This document shows, in pieces, positions 8,601-18,629 of a DNA stretch of 64,000 nt. The notes beneath the pieces were generated by a model. That model had not been told where the DNA came from, made no database searches, and saw nothing but the letters and a program-made list of their open reading frames with translations. Position 1 is the first letter of the stretch. The number at the start of each line of letters is the position of its first letter. The DNA is from Rubritalea profundi. GTDB taxonomy: Bacteria; Verrucomicrobiota; Verrucomicrobiia; Verrucomicrobiales; Akkermansiaceae. Location: assembly GCF_002954445.1 (NCBI RefSeq), contig NZ_MQWA01000001.1, positions 3,989,043 to 4,053,042 of the forward strand, given 5' to 3'. The position numbers and the translations under genes were made by a program.

Positions 8601-8738
8601 GAGGAGATGCTCGATGCCGGCCTCCCAGAGAAGTACACTATCGATCTGTTCGAAGCCAAGTGCGGAGCCCTCTACCAACACGTCCTCCAGAAGTACCCCG
8701 ACACCGGAGAAAGCGTCTATGGTGGGCACGTGGCGTAG
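5604..8738 (+). CDS. hsdR: Type I restriction enzyme, R (endonuclease/translocase) subunit
   Basis: A 1044-residue protein of full family length. The N-terminal nuclease has RPD near 146 and MEFKK (ExK) near 160, a PD-(D/E)xK site. The superfamily 2 motor has Walker A TQGSGKS near 295-301, LTDEAHRSQY (DEAH-box) near 395 and FTGTP near 423. The C-terminal helicase lobe has MRGHTLMQTIARANRVY and a helical tail for binding the methylase core. It cuts unmodified DNA after ATP-driven translocation when joined to HsdM2S. hsdM and hsdS are not visible; in such loci they commonly lie upstream with accessory genes between S and R, so they are probably left of the window. The region is richer in G+C than the ATPase-HNH pair. 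No strong ribosome-binding site precedes ATG 5604. Confidence 0.95.
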   Translation: MSYTEDHLVEQPAIAILKDQLGWEYLNCYSETFGEAGTLGRKTKHEVVLKSRLRAALVRLNPAVPEEGIDQALEELPRDRSALSLVEANREIYHLLKEGVKVKVTDPANQQQETKQVAAIDWSTPENNDYFLTSQLWVEGEHYTKRPDCVGFVNGLPLVLMEFKKPSVRVSEGFNKNIKDYKSSIPKLFHYNAFILVSNGVENKLGSLTAPWEHYNDWKKAASESEEPETSLDNLLIGTCEPSRLIDLLESYTLFSESKGTVNKLVARNHQFLGVNRTVEALQTTKDHRVGVFWHTQGSGKSYSMVFFAEKVFRKIAGNWTFVIITDRKELDKQIYRTFATCGAARGVECHAENSKQLRTLLGQDHRYVFTLIHKFRTEPGETHPVLSERDDIIVLTDEAHRSQYNTLAMNMRSALPNAKFVAFTGTPLISGEERTKEVFGEYSSVYDFKQSVDDGATVPLYYENRTPELEITNPDLNEEIYDVIEDANLDEDQEKKLELVLGKKYHLITRDDRLEKIAKDIVHHFLNRGYQGKAMVVSIDKLTTLKMYHKVHDEWLAETERVRTKVLAMSPQSPDYAGLHARLTILTDTDMAVVVSTGQNEVEDMKKHGIDMRPHRERIIKEDLEERFKDPEDNFRIAFVCAMWLTGFDSPNCSTLYLDKPMRGHTLMQTIARANRVYGDKMNGLIIDYANVFQELEKALAIYGTGSKGGELPVKDKTELVEALTIALEQVADFCSKQGVSLSDVQQDTQKHFYSAVNSLLKNDEIKDNFLAQATDVNRLYKAVMPDPIIPTLAPTCQVISELAKAIHATKPLVDISQVLDDISSKLDSSIIAEPQLEPGAVAKTVDLSKIDFEALESKFEQTPNKNTETQKLRALIEQKLDKLIRLNSTRHDYLDRFHKMIEDYNNGAHSIEELFEQLVNLSKELNEEEQRHMRENISEEELAVFDILTRPGPDLSDAETTAIKKVCRDMLAKLKTEKLVLSWRQKRTARAAVRIAIEEMLDAGLPEKYTIDLFEAKCGALYQHVLQKYPDTGESVYGGHVA

Positions 8739-9356
8739 AAGCTTGTTACTTTAAATTTATAAGACTAATAAAGCTGGGAATTGAGAAATCCTTTTGCTTA
8801 TAAGGGATTCAAAAGTGGAGAGGAACCCTGCGGGCGGGCATTGAGGCCGATCAATGGTCAATGAGCCAGCGGCACAGAGTTGATGGCACAACAAGAGCAG
8901 GTTGATCTGTCTCATACTGACCACCTGACAATTTTCGACCTATTACAACTCACTTCTAACTATTAGAATGTTAACCAGTGTTTATATTTTCAGCATCGTC
9001 TAGACAGATGACAGCAATTGCTAAATTGCCAACATGGCAGAATTAGACACCCACCTCTCTGAAGTGAAAGCTCCTCATCGGCATCGTAATGGCACCATGT
9101 GACAGTCTATATAGGTCTGAATGGTAGGTGGCAGCTCGCTGGTGAGGTCTGAGAGCTGTGAAGTCAGCAGCTTCGCTGGGATTATTTTGAGCGACCGAGA
9201 CGGTCGCGCTACTCCAATTAAGAATTTCTGTGCTTTGGAATCTAGCATCCCAGCCTTGCGATTAGTAAAATTCGTGTAATTCGTGGTGGAGCTGTTTCAT
9301 CGTGCTAGCCTTTACGAGCTTTCGTACTTTTCGCGTGTTTCGCGGTTAGAAATTCA
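8739..9356. other. Intergenic region between hsdR and narB, with a hairpin
   Basis: No gene seen in 618 bp. It contains a perfect hairpin GCGACC-N5-GGTCGC at 9191-9207 and stuttering segments (AATTCGTGTAATTCGTGG near 9268; CTTTCGTACTTTTCGCGTG near 9320). Similar CTTTCGTCTTTTTCGCGG text recurs near 56418, so this is probably dispersed repeat debris. It marks the join between the defence island and the nitrate cluster. Confidence 0.5.
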
Positions 9357-11576
9357 CTATACCACGATCTCGACAGCGCAGAATTTGTAACTGGGCTGGC
9401 GTGAGTAGGGATCGAAGGATGCTTGGGTCAGCTGATTTGCCTTGGCGTAGTGCATTGGCATGAAGAGTTGGCCGGGGAAAACGCTTGGGGTGACACTGGC
9501 TGTCACCTCGATAGTTGCTCGGCGTGACTTCACCTTGATCAGGCTGTTAGGAGTGATTGCTAGGCGTTCAGCATCATCTGGGTGGATTTCGATATAGATA
9601 GATGCTGGATAGAGTTTGCGTAGAACGGCTGATTTTTTGGTGCGAGTCTCTGTATGCCACTGGGCTGAGGTTCCCCTGCCGGTGAGTAGGACGAAGGGAT
9701 ATTCCTTGCTCGTCGGCTCTGCCACTTCTGTCGGCTCTGCGAAGATGAACTTCGCCTTTGAGTCGGTATGGTAGAAAAGATTATAAGTAAATAGCCTACG
9801 TTGATTATCAGAGGCCAGGCCTGCGACATCGCTTGGTTTGCACGGCCATTGAACACCGCCTAGATCATCGACCATTCGATAGCCCGTAACACCTGAGAAG
9901 TCACACGGTTGGTCTTGGCTCAGTTCCGCAAGTAACTTAAAGGTAGCTTCGGGTGTGCTCCATTTTTTGAACATCTCTGCACATCCCCAATAATGAGAAA
10001 TGAGCTTGAAAATATTGAAATCTGACAGTGCTTCAGCCGGTGCTTCAGCCACTTTTTTCACCAATCCGATCCGGCGCTCAGAATTGATAAAGACGCCATC
10101 CTTCTCAGCCCAGCCAGCGGCGGGTAAAATGAGATCAGCCTGCTGGGCGGTCTCGGTGGTGGAATACATGTCCTGCACGACGAGGTAGTCGAGCTTCTCC
10201 ATTGCTTCCTTATAGCGTTCCTGGTGGATCCACGAATGCGATCCATTGGTGGCAAGCACCCAGAGACCTTTGATTTTTCCGGCGTGGATGCCCTCGACAA
10301 TCTGGTCGTATGCCATGCCTAATTCGCGAGGGATACGGTCTTCATCGATTTCGAGAATCTTCGCGACTTTAGCTCGGTGCTCGGAGTTTGCGAAATCGTG
10401 ACCGCCTAACAAGTTGGTGGTGTTCGAGAAGAGCCGCGAGCCCATCGCGTTGCATTGGCCAGTGATCGAGTTAGCACCTGTGCCTGGTCGTCCGATATTT
10501 CCAGTCATCAATGCGAGGTTGATAATCGCCTGCGCCGTACGCACTCCTTCGTGGCTTTGGTTGACTCCCATCGTCCACCAAAACGAGACACGCTCGCCGC
10601 GGTGAATGGTCTCAGCAAGCTTGAGCATTTGCTCGGCAGTGATGCCACTTTGTTGCTCTACCTGCTCGGCGGTGAATGTCTGCACGTGGCTACAGAATGC
10701 TTCGTACTCATTGGTGTGTTGAGCAATCCATTGTTCATCAACCCAGCCATTTTCGATCAAGACTCGTGCGAGTCCGTAGAGAAAGTAGAGGTCTGATTTC
10801 GGTAAAATTGGAAAATGTTGGGTTGCTGCGACAGCTGTCTCCGTCTTGCGAGGGTCGACAACGATGATCTCTGGGTTGTGCTTATTTCGCTCGATTCGCT
10901 GCCACATGATAGGGTGTGCGATACAGAGGTTAGAACCGATGAGCACGATCACATCTGACTCTTCAAAATCTTGATAAGTGTAGGGTGGCGCATCAAATCC
11001 GAAGCTCTGTTTGTAGGCAACCACGGAGGTCGCCATGCACTGACGGGTGTTACCATCGCCGTGGCGTATTCCCATACCAAATTTTGCGAGCGCCCCGAGG
11101 AAGGCCATCTCCTCAGTGACTATCTGGCCAGTACTAATAAAAGCAACTGACTCATCACCATGCTCTTGCTGGATGTTTTTAAAGTTAGAGCAGAATGAGC
11201 TCATCGCCGACTCCCAACTCACTGGTTCTAGTTCCCCACCCCGCTGTTTGCGAATCATTGGTGTCGTGGCTCGATCATCTGCCTCGAGAGGAGTGAGTGC
11301 CTCCCAACCTTTTGGACACGCCATGCCGAGGTTGACTGGGTAATCGGTGGATGGTGTCAGCCCTACTGCCTTGCCATCTTTGAGGTGAATATTCAGCCCA
11401 CAGCCGGTAGAACAAAAACCGCAAACGACATTGGTGGTGGCATCTGGTTGGCATTTCTCAGGAACTTGGCCAAGGCCAAATTTTCCCGGCGTACGCAACA
11501 ATTCAGAAGTCTTCGGCCCATGCCACTGTTGGAGTGGTGGAATGACTTTTTCTAATGCTGCTCGAATTTTTGCCAT
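9357..11576 (-). CDS. narB: Assimilatory nitrate reductase, catalytic molybdopterin subunit
   Basis: A 739-residue protein from ATG 11576, 5 bp after the preceding gene; a longer frame to 11660 would overlap that gene. An N-terminal [4Fe-4S] site has C52-x2-C55-x3-C59-x27-C87, followed by molybdopterin oxidoreductase domains ([24 protein letters not shown]-like [14 protein letters not shown] with [12 protein letters not shown]) and a C-terminal dinucleotide-binding domain ([17 protein letters not shown]). No signal peptide, so it is cytoplasmic. It reduces nitrate to nitrite using bis-MGD molybdenum. It is the last gene of a leftward unit started by the fused Fe-S/membrane anchor, which probably supplies its electrons, and it feeds NirBD. 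Relatives include NasA and NarB. Confidence 0.93.
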   Translation of the reverse strand: MAKIRAALEKVIPPLQQWHGPKTSELLRTPGKFGLGQVPEKCQPDATTNVVCGFCSTGCGLNIHLKDGKAVGLTPSTDYPVNLGMACPKGWEALTPLEADDRATTPMIRKQRGGELEPVSWESAMSSFCSNFKNIQQEHGDESVAFISTGQIVTEEMAFLGALAKFGMGIRHGDGNTRQCMATSVVAYKQSFGFDAPPYTYQDFEESDVIVLIGSNLCIAHPIMWQRIERNKHNPEIIVVDPRKTETAVAATQHFPILPKSDLYFLYGLARVLIENGWVDEQWIAQHTNEYEAFCSHVQTFTAEQVEQQSGITAEQMLKLAETIHRGERVSFWWTMGVNQSHEGVRTAQAIINLALMTGNIGRPGTGANSITGQCNAMGSRLFSNTTNLLGGHDFANSEHRAKVAKILEIDEDRIPRELGMAYDQIVEGIHAGKIKGLWVLATNGSHSWIHQERYKEAMEKLDYLVVQDMYSTTETAQQADLILPAAGWAEKDGVFINSERRIGLVKKVAEAPAEALSDFNIFKLISHYWGCAEMFKKWSTPEATFKLLAELSQDQPCDFSGVTGYRMVDDLGGVQWPCKPSDVAGLASDNQRRLFTYNLFYHTDSKAKFIFAEPTEVAEPTSKEYPFVLLTGRGTSAQWHTETRTKKSAVLRKLYPASIYIEIHPDDAERLAITPNSLIKVKSRRATIEVTASVTPSVFPGQLFMPMHYAKANQLTQASFDPYSRQPSYKFCAVEIVV

Positions 11577-11581
11577 GAAAT

Positions 11582-13273
11582 TTAGTGTGACGATTGATTG
11601 AGTTCGCCGGGCATCTTGAGAGTAACTACTGCCTGGAAGAAGATACGACGCTCCAGCCATTCACCAAGTAGTATCGTTGGTAATACAAGCAAGGCTATGG
11701 ATGGCATGTAGAGAGATACTACTCCACAAATCAATGCTGCAGCAAAACTCGTCCAACGTAGCTTGAGGATTGATCTGAGTGAGCGCAACTGGATCAAGGC
11801 ACTCTTTTTTGAATAGCTCCATTCCTTACTTCTAACTGGAACTAACAAGCAGGCTTCCACAAAAACCTTAAATAGCAGTGCAGCTAAGAAAGCGACGCCA
11901 GTAGTTGCAGCCACCTCCCCGTTGATCAATCCCTCTGTGAAAATGAGACCAGAAAATCCGCCAAGAAGCATCGAACCAAAGAATCTACCCGCTGTTCGCT
12001 TCATCGTCCAGAAATCTCTCTTAGTGTCCACGTATACCATGATGGAACAAAAGACACTGAGGATACCCAAGCCTGCTGCTGCTAATGCTGATAGAGTGAT
12101 TACTGTAGTAGGTATTTCCAGCTGCAAAGCGCTAGCTAAGAAATTGCTGCAGACTGGGAACCAGACGAGAGATGCATAGAGCATCAAAGCTGGCATCCAC
12201 GCTCCAAAGATTACAATTTCACGGCTGAGCCACGATGTTTTGAGGCCAAGGAATACCCTCCAAGCTCCCAGTGGACTGCCTAAATGGAGTAAGCTCGATC
12301 CTAGACCAATATTCCCTAACACCACGGCTATAACCGTGAGCACCTGAGAGAGTGATTCAAAATGCTCTGGCGCAAACAATCGCCCAAGACCATCGATCAC
12401 AGAGACCCCCACTGCCACCTGAGTGAGCATTAACATCCACACCAAGGGAGAGTGGCCATGCGCGGGAGTGAGGTCCATCTCATCGGCGGATTCCATGCCA
12501 GATGTCAGCTTCCGCTTTGTCCTGAAATTAGTAGTCGGCAGTGTGTAGTCTGAGCGGAATGCTCCAGCAATCATACTCCCGCCCTGTGTCGCTTCCGCTT
12601 TTTTCTCTTCGACATTTATCAGCTGAATGGAAATAGCACCACTCGGGCATGACTGAACACAGGCTGGTGCCTCGCCTTCTGCCAGACGCTCGTGGCACAT
12701 ATCGCACTTCCTAACAATGCCTAGGCTCTTGTCGTACTTTGGTACGTCGTAGGGGCATTTTAGTGAACAATACTGGCAGCCGATGCATTGGTCATCTAAA
12801 TGACGCACCACACCAGTGTCTGGCATTTTCTCATAGGCTCCTACTGGACAACCGCTGAGGCAGGCTGGATCAAGGCAATGATGGCAGGCCGATGTGACAG
12901 TTTGCTGCTCCGCAACTCCATCCGCAATACCGCGGATGGCTCCGATATCCCTCCAGGACTCTTCCTCTTTCAAGCCATTGAGACTGTGACAGGCGACAAC
13001 GCAGGCCTTGCAGCCAGTGCATTTATCTAGATCGACCTCAAAGCCGTATTGCTCGCCAGTGGATGGCTTGCGAATCGGTATGAGGTCTTGGTAATATTTT
13101 GACTGAATCGGTGCCGTAGCATCCTCATGTTTCTGGCTGAAGCGCTCGACAGCTGTGAGTGTGCGCTGCTCCGTTAAAAGTTGGTCGATGAGGGTGATTT
13201 CACTGTTGGTGTCAAGTAGGTCAGAAATCACTGATGTGTCGATGCGATCTCCTGCACGCATCTTTTTACTCAT
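11582..13273 (-). CDS. Fused DmsB-like 4Fe-4S ferredoxin and DmsC-like membrane anchor
   Basis: About 563 residues from an ATG at 13273; an ATG at 13282 adds three residues but starts on the predicted transcription start. Residues about 80-215 carry four ferredoxin cysteine clusters ([40 protein letters not shown]...CVQSC), as in DmsB/NrfC. Residues about 270-560 form roughly eight membrane helices of the DmsC/NrfD quinol-oxidising anchor. The two are normally separate proteins. Placed 5 bp before narB, it would pass electrons from membrane quinol to a cytoplasmic nitrate reductase (inference) instead of soluble ferredoxin or NADH. A sigma-54-type promoter sits directly upstream. Confidence 0.88.
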   Translation of the reverse strand: MSKKMRAGDRIDTSVISDLLDTNSEITLIDQLLTEQRTLTAVERFSQKHEDATAPIQSKYYQDLIPIRKPSTGEQYGFEVDLDKCTGCKACVVACHSLNGLKEEESWRDIGAIRGIADGVAEQQTVTSACHHCLDPACLSGCPVGAYEKMPDTGVVRHLDDQCIGCQYCSLKCPYDVPKYDKSLGIVRKCDMCHERLAEGEAPACVQSCPSGAISIQLINVEEKKAEATQGGSMIAGAFRSDYTLPTTNFRTKRKLTSGMESADEMDLTPAHGHSPLVWMLMLTQVAVGVSVIDGLGRLFAPEHFESLSQVLTVIAVVLGNIGLGSSLLHLGSPLGAWRVFLGLKTSWLSREIVIFGAWMPALMLYASLVWFPVCSNFLASALQLEIPTTVITLSALAAAGLGILSVFCSIMVYVDTKRDFWTMKRTAGRFFGSMLLGGFSGLIFTEGLINGEVAATTGVAFLAALLFKVFVEACLLVPVRSKEWSYSKKSALIQLRSLRSILKLRWTSFAAALICGVVSLYMPSIALLVLPTILLGEWLERRIFFQAVVTLKMPGELNQSSH

Positions 13274-13293
13274 CTCAGCCATACTCTGTATTC

Positions 13294-13309
13294 AGCACGA
13301 TGCGTGCCA
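13294..13309 (-). promoter_or_regulatory. Sigma-54 promoter for the Fe-S anchor/narB unit
   Basis: On the minus strand TGGCACGCATCGTGCT matches the -24/-12 consensus TGGCACR-N4-TTGCW with exact GG-N10-GC spacing. The predicted start of transcription (12 bp beyond the GC) is near 13283, right at the upstream ATG, which favours ATG 13273 as the true start. Confidence 0.8.
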
Positions 13310-13347
13310 GCAGAGCTGCAATCAATGAATCAAATCAAATGCTGTGA

Positions 13348-13362
13348 ATGAATCTATTTCAT
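13348..13362. promoter_or_regulatory. Nitrate-regulon palindrome (narB unit)
   Basis: ATGAATCTATTTCAT matches ATGAA-N5-TTCAT. Its centre is 47 bp upstream of the -24 GG. It overlaps the last codons of the phosphatase-kinase gene. The same motif precedes narK, the binding-protein gene, the porin gene and nirB. Confidence 0.75.
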
Positions 13363-15110
13363 CGATCACTTAAAAACAGAAGCAGCAAGACAATCACAAA
13401 GAGCACACCAGATACAGTCTTCCAGAAAGATAGCGGGTCACGCTCCATGAGAGGCATGTGGCGTGATTCGATAAAGAGCGGATTTGGCTCCTTCAGGTCG
13501 GCTACAAATTCGCTCATGCTCGTGTAGCGCGACTCGGCGTGGATGCTTAGAGCCTTGCGCAGTGCCCCATCGATCCAGACTGGGACCATTGGCTTATGCT
13601 TGAAGGCTGGAGTGTGGATTAACTCACTAAAATCGCTATAAGTTCGGGCCTTTGTCCACTTATCACCGTAGGGACATTTCCCGCCAGTCAGTAAGTGGTA
13701 GGCAATCATGGCTATCGAAAATTGATCAGAACGCACTCCTATAGAGGACTCCATTTCAAGACGGTATTCTGGCGCTGAAAAATCAATCGTCCCCAGCGCG
13801 GTCGGTTGCTCAACCCCAGTATTCTTACCATGCAGGCTCTCGACACGACACGAACCGTAGTCGATCACGACTGGCCGCATTCCATCGGCAAACATGATGT
13901 TATCAAGCTTGAGGTCTTGGTGGATTGTTTCTTTGCGATGAAGCGCACGCACTCCTGATACTACCTGCTCGATCACCCGAACAACCTTCAAGGTATCCAC
14001 GTCCCCCTTGTGACCGTCCATCCACTGAGCCAAAGTCTCCCCTTTCACTTCCTCCATCAAATAATAGAGAAATGTGGCTTTCTGTGGGCGCTCTATAAGT
14101 TTGATGAGATTCTTGTGGTCGACTCGCCTGCCTATCCATTCTTCCGCGACGAAGCGCTCGATGTACGCTGGGTCATCGATGTAGTTCGGAGAAGGTGTTT
14201 TCATGACAAACCCCTCACCAGTCACGGTGTCCCGCACTTTGTAAAGTTGGCTTCGGGGGCTTTCAAATAGAATTTCTTCTACCTCTAGGCCATCCATCGT
14301 CATCCCGGGATAAAGCAATGGTGGAAATGGACGCTCGCGCAAAAAGCGCTGAATCTCCTCGTGATTTGCCTTAGGCACCTCATCCACTCGTACTAACAAG
14401 CACGTCACATTATCACTGCTGCCAGCAGCTAGCGCGGCATCAACAATGTTACTTGCGGCCTCGTCTAGCGAATCATGCCCATCAACGAATTGCGCCAACT
14501 GTTCATCCCGGAGCCATTCATGGACACCATCGGTGCTCATCAGGAAAATATCACCCACCTCTACGCCGAACTCTTTGAAATCCACTTTGGGATTCAGGTT
14601 CAAGCCCATCGCGCGACTCAGGTAGGTCGTCTTCTTAGAAATCTGTGTGCTGTGGTCGTTGGTCATCTGCTCGATGTCACCACCGCGCATGCGGTAGATT
14701 CTCGAGTCACCTATGTGAAAAATGTGAGCTGTGTTTGACGACACCACGATGGAGCTATGAGTCGACAAATAGCCCTTTTCATTTGCTAAGCCCTCACTAT
14801 GCCCTTGGCTATAAAGCCAGCGATTCAGAGCGGTAAGCACCCTTTGACCAGAGGTCTTCACCGACCAGGAATCTGGCGTGCTGTAGTAGTCAGATATAAA
14901 ACTCTGCACACACATCCTTGCCGCAATTTTGCCGCCACTCGCCGCACTCACCCCGTCTGCTATGACGGCAGCAATCCCCTTCGTATACAGCGAGGCTGGA
15001 TCTGGAACATGCACCCCAGTGCAGTCTTCATTTTGCAGCTTCAGTCCAGCACGGGAGCATTGGCCTACTGAGATTTTCAGCGCCACCTCAGTAAGTGATT
15101 GGGGAATCAT
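13359..15110 (-). CDS. Bifunctional PP2C phosphatase / Ser-Thr protein kinase
   Basis: A 583-residue protein with a GGAGGTGA ribosome-binding site upstream. Residues about 10-240 are a PP2C phosphatase (AVIADGVSAASGG, HIGDSRIYR, LMSTDGVHEWL, AGSSDNVTCLL). Residues about 265-540 are a Hanks-type kinase (FVMKTPSP lysine, IHQDLKLDNIMF catalytic loop, VIDYGS where DFG is usual). A single membrane helix (VSGVLFVIVLLLLFL) ends the protein, so both domains face the cytoplasm. Proteins of this design are often encoded next to narK-type nitrate transporter genes in other phyla. It lies between narK and narB on the same strand, suggesting control of nitrate uptake or reduction by phosphorylation; the target is unknown. 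Confidence 0.9.
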   Translation of the reverse strand: MIPQSLTEVALKISVGQCSRAGLKLQNEDCTGVHVPDPASLYTKGIAAVIADGVSAASGGKIAARMCVQSFISDYYSTPDSWSVKTSGQRVLTALNRWLYSQGHSEGLANEKGYLSTHSSIVVSSNTAHIFHIGDSRIYRMRGGDIEQMTNDHSTQISKKTTYLSRAMGLNLNPKVDFKEFGVEVGDIFLMSTDGVHEWLRDEQLAQFVDGHDSLDEAASNIVDAALAAGSSDNVTCLLVRVDEVPKANHEEIQRFLRERPFPPLLYPGMTMDGLEVEEILFESPRSQLYKVRDTVTGEGFVMKTPSPNYIDDPAYIERFVAEEWIGRRVDHKNLIKLIERPQKATFLYYLMEEVKGETLAQWMDGHKGDVDTLKVVRVIEQVVSGVRALHRKETIHQDLKLDNIMFADGMRPVVIDYGSCRVESLHGKNTGVEQPTALGTIDFSAPEYRLEMESSIGVRSDQFSIAMIAYHLLTGGKCPYGDKWTKARTYSDFSELIHTPAFKHKPMVPVWIDGALRKALSIHAESRYTSMSEFVADLKEPNPLFIESRHMPLMERDPLSFWKTVSGVLFVIVLLLLFLSDR

Positions 15111-15225
15111 ATGTATTTAAAGTCACCTCCGGCAACCCGTATTAGCGTTGTCGCTATTACTTACAGAGTAGTCGGAAAGAAATATTGCGTATCGATTGGT
15201 TCTTATTCAAGGGTGGATATTACCC

Positions 15226-16698
15226 TTAAGCAACTTCGATCAACTCAACGGAACCGTCAGGCATCACCTCAGCTGTATGTCCAGCAGGCTCTTCGAGGAA
15301 GTAGGTAGCGATAAAGCCGATTGAACTTGAGGCAGCAATGACCATGAAGAAGGTTGACGCATCAACAAAGGAGAAAATCGTAAGAAATACAACAGCTCCC
15401 ACATTTCCGTAGGCTCCGGCCATTCCGGCAATCTGCCCAGTCATGCGCCGCTGCACCAGCGGCACCATGGCGAACACTGCACCCTCGCCAGACTGTACGA
15501 AAAATGAACAGCACATAGTCGCTAGCACTGCGAGCGGGATTGCCCATGTGCCATCAATCTGGCTCATTAATGTGTAGCCCAGTGCTAGGCCAACCATGAA
15601 GATCATCATGCTTTTACGACGGCCAAACTTATCAGAAATAAGTCCCCCAGCTGGGCGAGCGATCAAATTCATAAAAGCAAAGCCTGAAGCCAGAAGTCCT
15701 GCAGTTACTGGTGATAGGTTAAATGTCTCCATGAAGAAGAATGGTAGCATTGACACGACGGCAAGTTCAGAACCAAAAGTGACGAAGTAGTTGAGATCAA
15801 GAATAGCGACTTGCTTAAACTTGTAGCGGAACATTTCAGGAACATCTCCCTCTTTAAGCATCGTCTTATTGACACGGTAAATCTGACTCACCTGAAATGC
15901 GAAGAGCCCGACCAGTCCTGCGTAAATAAGATACACTGCTGACTGACTAAGAAGATTTATGTTGGATGGGGAAAGCTTCCAAGCGAGGACAGCAAGAGCA
16001 GCATACATAGGAATGGTCATCACAATGAGAAAATAGAAATCACGACGAGTGCTCACCTCCATACCTCCATTTTTCTTCGGTTTGAAGTAGGTAGACCCTT
16101 TGGGTGTGTCACGTGCCACGATGTAAAAAAATATGCCGTACGCGAAGGCTATCACTGCTGTGCAGTAGAGAGAATATCTCCAGCCATTTTCACCACCAAA
16201 GAGGGTTGCTAGTATTGGTAAGGTCATCGCTGCCGCAGCAGAACCAAAGTTCCCCCAACCTCCATAGATCCCTTCGGCTAGTCCCACTTGGCGTGCTGGG
16301 AACCACTCACCAACCATACGAATGCCGATCACGAATCCAGCACCCACAAAACCCATTGCAAAACGTGCAATCGCTAGTTGCTCATAAGTCTGAGCTGAGG
16401 CAAACAAAGCACAGAGAATGCCGGATACCAAGAGGAGCGTAGAGAAGGTTTTTCTCGGCCCTAATTTATCCACCAGCATTCCAACAATCACTCGCGAAGG
16501 AATCGTGAGAGCTACGTTAAGTATCAGAAGAGCTTTCCACTGTGGCTTAGTTAGATTGAAAGCTTCCGAAATCACAGCACCTAGTGGAGCGTGGTTAAAC
16601 CACACTACGAAGCTAATGAAAAATGCGACCCAAGAAATGTGCAAGGTTCGAATGCTAGGATTCTTAAGATTAAGGACATTAAGTTTTTCGTTATTCAC
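15226..16698 (-). CDS. narK: Nitrate/nitrite transporter, major facilitator family
   Basis: A 490-residue, twelve-helix MFS protein. It shows the NarK/NrtP nitrate signature regions ([22 protein letters not shown] with the nitrate-binding arginine; [30 protein letters not shown] for the second nitrate signature). It imports nitrate or exchanges it for nitrite at the inner membrane. The GTG at 16698 is the only convenient start before helix 1, and it lies one base after the transcription start predicted from the sigma-54 element, so the mRNA may be nearly leaderless or a TTG (codon 19) may be used. It runs toward the phosphatase-kinase gene (115-bp gap) and probably shares its transcript. Confidence 0.92.
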   Translation of the reverse strand: MNNEKLNVLNLKNPSIRTLHISWVAFFISFVVWFNHAPLGAVISEAFNLTKPQWKALLILNVALTIPSRVIVGMLVDKLGPRKTFSTLLLVSGILCALFASAQTYEQLAIARFAMGFVGAGFVIGIRMVGEWFPARQVGLAEGIYGGWGNFGSAAAAMTLPILATLFGGENGWRYSLYCTAVIAFAYGIFFYIVARDTPKGSTYFKPKKNGGMEVSTRRDFYFLIVMTIPMYAALAVLAWKLSPSNINLLSQSAVYLIYAGLVGLFAFQVSQIYRVNKTMLKEGDVPEMFRYKFKQVAILDLNYFVTFGSELAVVSMLPFFFMETFNLSPVTAGLLASGFAFMNLIARPAGGLISDKFGRRKSMMIFMVGLALGYTLMSQIDGTWAIPLAVLATMCCSFFVQSGEGAVFAMVPLVQRRMTGQIAGMAGAYGNVGAVVFLTIFSFVDASTFFMVIAASSSIGFIATYFLEEPAGHTAEVMPDGSVELIEVA

Positions 16699-16709
16699 CT
16701 TTTGGCCTT

Positions 16710-16725
16710 AGCATTGACCGTGCCA
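16710..16725 (-). promoter_or_regulatory. Sigma-54 promoter for narK
   Basis: On the minus strand TGGCACGGTCAATGCT, GG-N10-GC. The predicted transcription start is 16699, adjacent to the annotated GTG. Confidence 0.8.
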
Positions 16726-16764
16726 ATCATTATTCAGAGAGCTTTACTATAAATAATTCTATTG

Positions 16765-16779
16765 ATGAATGGGATTCAT
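16765..16779. promoter_or_regulatory. Nitrate-regulon palindrome (narK)
   Basis: ATGAATGGGATTCAT, 6-bp arms with a 3-bp spacer, centre 48 bp upstream of the -24 GG. It overlaps a second perfect palindrome GATTCATGAATC at 16773-16784, so an extra half-site may extend the operator. Confidence 0.78.
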
Positions 16780-16812
16780 GAATCTATGGGGTCAAGTTCC
16801 TGAGTATCTGTA

Positions 16813-17703
16813 TTAGGCGACAACCCCCATATGATTGTCTGTCAAATCTTTGATCTGCCCTTTCTTTAGAAAGCCCATCATATCACCGCCACTAAACAGC
16901 CGCGTATCCCCCTTGATGTGTGATCGTTGCTCCAGAAACGCCAGCAAGTGCTCTCGATAGCCGAAGAATTTAGGATCATTGAAAATATCACGCCGGTTAC
17001 GTGGTCTGGGGAAGTCGATTTCGAGGATTTCACCTAGTCCCGCTCGCGGGCCATTAGACATCATCACGCATCGATCAGCCATAAAGATAGCCTCATCGAC
17101 ATCATGGGTGACAATCATAGCCGTCAGCTTTTCACGCTCTAGCACCTCAATGATGACATCTTGGAGCTCCATCCTTGTCAAAGAATCCAAACGACCAAAG
17201 GGTTCATCTAACAAGAGAACTTTTGGCTGAAGAGCTATAGCACGGGCAATACCTACACGTTGCTGCATCCCGCCTGAAAGCTCTTTTGGGTACTTCTTCA
17301 TAGAATCAGCAAGTCCGACTACAGAGAGAGAATGTTCAACTATTTGCGTCTGAGTCGCCTTATCAACATGTGGGTAGACATTCTTAACACCCAGCATCAC
17401 ATTTCCGAATGCATTAAGCCAAGGCATCAAGCATGGTGATTGGAAGACCACAGCTCTATCAGGGCCCGGACCATCGATTTCCTTGTTACCAAGAATGATA
17501 CCTCCCCCTGAAATTTCATTGAGTCCCGCCAGCATAGTGAGCACAGTGGATTTACCACATCCGGAGTGACCAATGAGCGAAATAAATTCACCTTCTTTGA
17601 TTTTTAGATTAAAGTCTTCGACGACTCGAAATGGATCACCGTAGGGGTTAGGGTATTCTTTTATCAGGTTTGAGATTTCAACAAATTTTGAATTTTCGGT
17701 CAT
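16813..17703 (-). CDS. Nitrate-type ABC transporter ATPase 2 (NrtC/NrtD family)
   Basis: A 296-residue ABC ATPase: Walker [10 protein letters not shown]-loop [12 protein letters not shown], signature [15 protein letters not shown], Walker [13 protein letters not shown], switch VTHDVDEA. The VFQSPxLLPWL Q-loop and the C-terminal [11 protein letters not shown] tail are typical of the NrtD/SsuB/TauB group, and of nitrate types in particular. It lacks the NrtA-like extension of cyanobacterial NrtC. It follows a second ATPase gene by 2 bp and completes the permease-ATPase-ATPase unit that drives nitrate (possibly also cyanate or bicarbonate) import. Confidence 0.87.
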   Translation of the reverse strand: MTENSKFVEISNLIKEYPNPYGDPFRVVEDFNLKIKEGEFISLIGHSGCGKSTVLTMLAGLNEISGGGIILGNKEIDGPGPDRAVVFQSPCLMPWLNAFGNVMLGVKNVYPHVDKATQTQIVEHSLSVVGLADSMKKYPKELSGGMQQRVGIARAIALQPKVLLLDEPFGRLDSLTRMELQDVIIEVLEREKLTAMIVTHDVDEAIFMADRCVMMSNGPRAGLGEILEIDFPRPRNRRDIFNDPKFFGYREHLLAFLEQRSHIKGDTRLFSGGDMMGFLKKGQIKDLTDNHMGVVA

Positions 17704-17705
17704 AA

Positions 17706-18608
17706 TTATGCTACGTTGCTTGAATTTTTAACAGGCACAGGATTCTGTTTAAATGTGGGAGACATGACGGGTAGTGAAAAGCTTTTCGGTTTCACCTTTG
17801 GCATCGGTATTACATCTCCAGTGCCTTTTTTACTTTCTTGATTAAGCCCCATCATAAAGGCTGTGATCTCGGATTTCAGCCGCATGAACTCAGGATGGTC
17901 ATTGAGAGTATGTCGATTACGTGGCCGCTCCATATTGACCTTAAATTCATCTGAGAGTGTCGCAGCAGGTCCCATTGTAAGTGGAATAATCCGGTCCGCC
18001 ATCAGTACCGCTTCGTCCACATCATTGGTGATCATAACGACAGTTCTTTTATTCTTTTCCCAAATATTGAGTATCTGATCCTGTAGCTCCGAGCGAGTCA
18101 GCGCATCCAGGGCGGATAAGGGTTCATCCAACAAGAGAACCTCTGGATCCAGTGATAAGGTTCGGGCTAGTGATGCGCGTTGGCGCATCCCTCCAGAGAG
18201 TTCTTGAGGTTTTTTATCCACAGCGTGATCCAACTTCACCATTTTCACATAATGATGCGCTTTTTCATCCAGTGCAGATTTACTCAACTTGGGTTGGACA
18301 GCATTGATAGCAATCTTCACATTATCCAATACGCTCAACCACGGAAGTAAGGAGTAATTCTGAAACATTATCCCCAAATCTGGCCTAGGCTCTGATATCG
18401 GCTTCTGTTTGAATAAAACCTTCCCACTTGTTGCCTTCTGTAGACCCGCGAGCAGTGACATCAAGGTCGATTTCCCAGCTCCAGAAAAACCAATGATTGC
18501 TACAAACTCATTTTCTTCAACCTTTAGGTTCAGGTCATTGAGTACTTCATAACGGTTTGAAATAGGTCCAAAGCTTACGGACGCGTTATTTACTTCTAAA
18601 ATTGCCAT
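17706..18608 (-). CDS. Nitrate-type ABC transporter ATPase 1 (NrtC/NrtD family)
   Basis: A 300-residue ABC ATPase: Walker [10 protein letters not shown]-loop [12 protein letters not shown], signature [16 protein letters not shown], Walker [13 protein letters not shown], switch ITNDVDEA with Asn in place of the usual switch-region His, seen also in nitrate-type ATPases. A basic C-terminal tail of about 50 residues ([16 protein letters not shown]) has no clear domain. It lies between the permease gene (21 bp) and the second ATPase gene (2 bp), so the two probably form a heterodimer under the permease. Confidence 0.87.
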   Translation of the reverse strand: MAILEVNNASVSFGPISNRYEVLNDLNLKVEENEFVAIIGFSGAGKSTLMSLLAGLQKATSGKVLFKQKPISEPRPDLGIMFQNYSLLPWLSVLDNVKIAINAVQPKLSKSALDEKAHHYVKMVKLDHAVDKKPQELSGGMRQRASLARTLSLDPEVLLLDEPLSALDALTRSELQDQILNIWEKNKRTVVMITNDVDEAVLMADRIIPLTMGPAATLSDEFKVNMERPRNRHTLNDHPEFMRLKSEITAFMMGLNQESKKGTGDVIPMPKVKPKSFSLPVMSPTFKQNPVPVKNSSNVA

Positions 18609-18629
18609 AGTAATAGTTCTTTAAATTAG

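Noticed and set aside
16773-16784. GATTCATGAATC as a separate operator
   Set aside because: Overlaps the regulon palindrome and has no counterpart at other promoters; noted only as a possible half-site extension.
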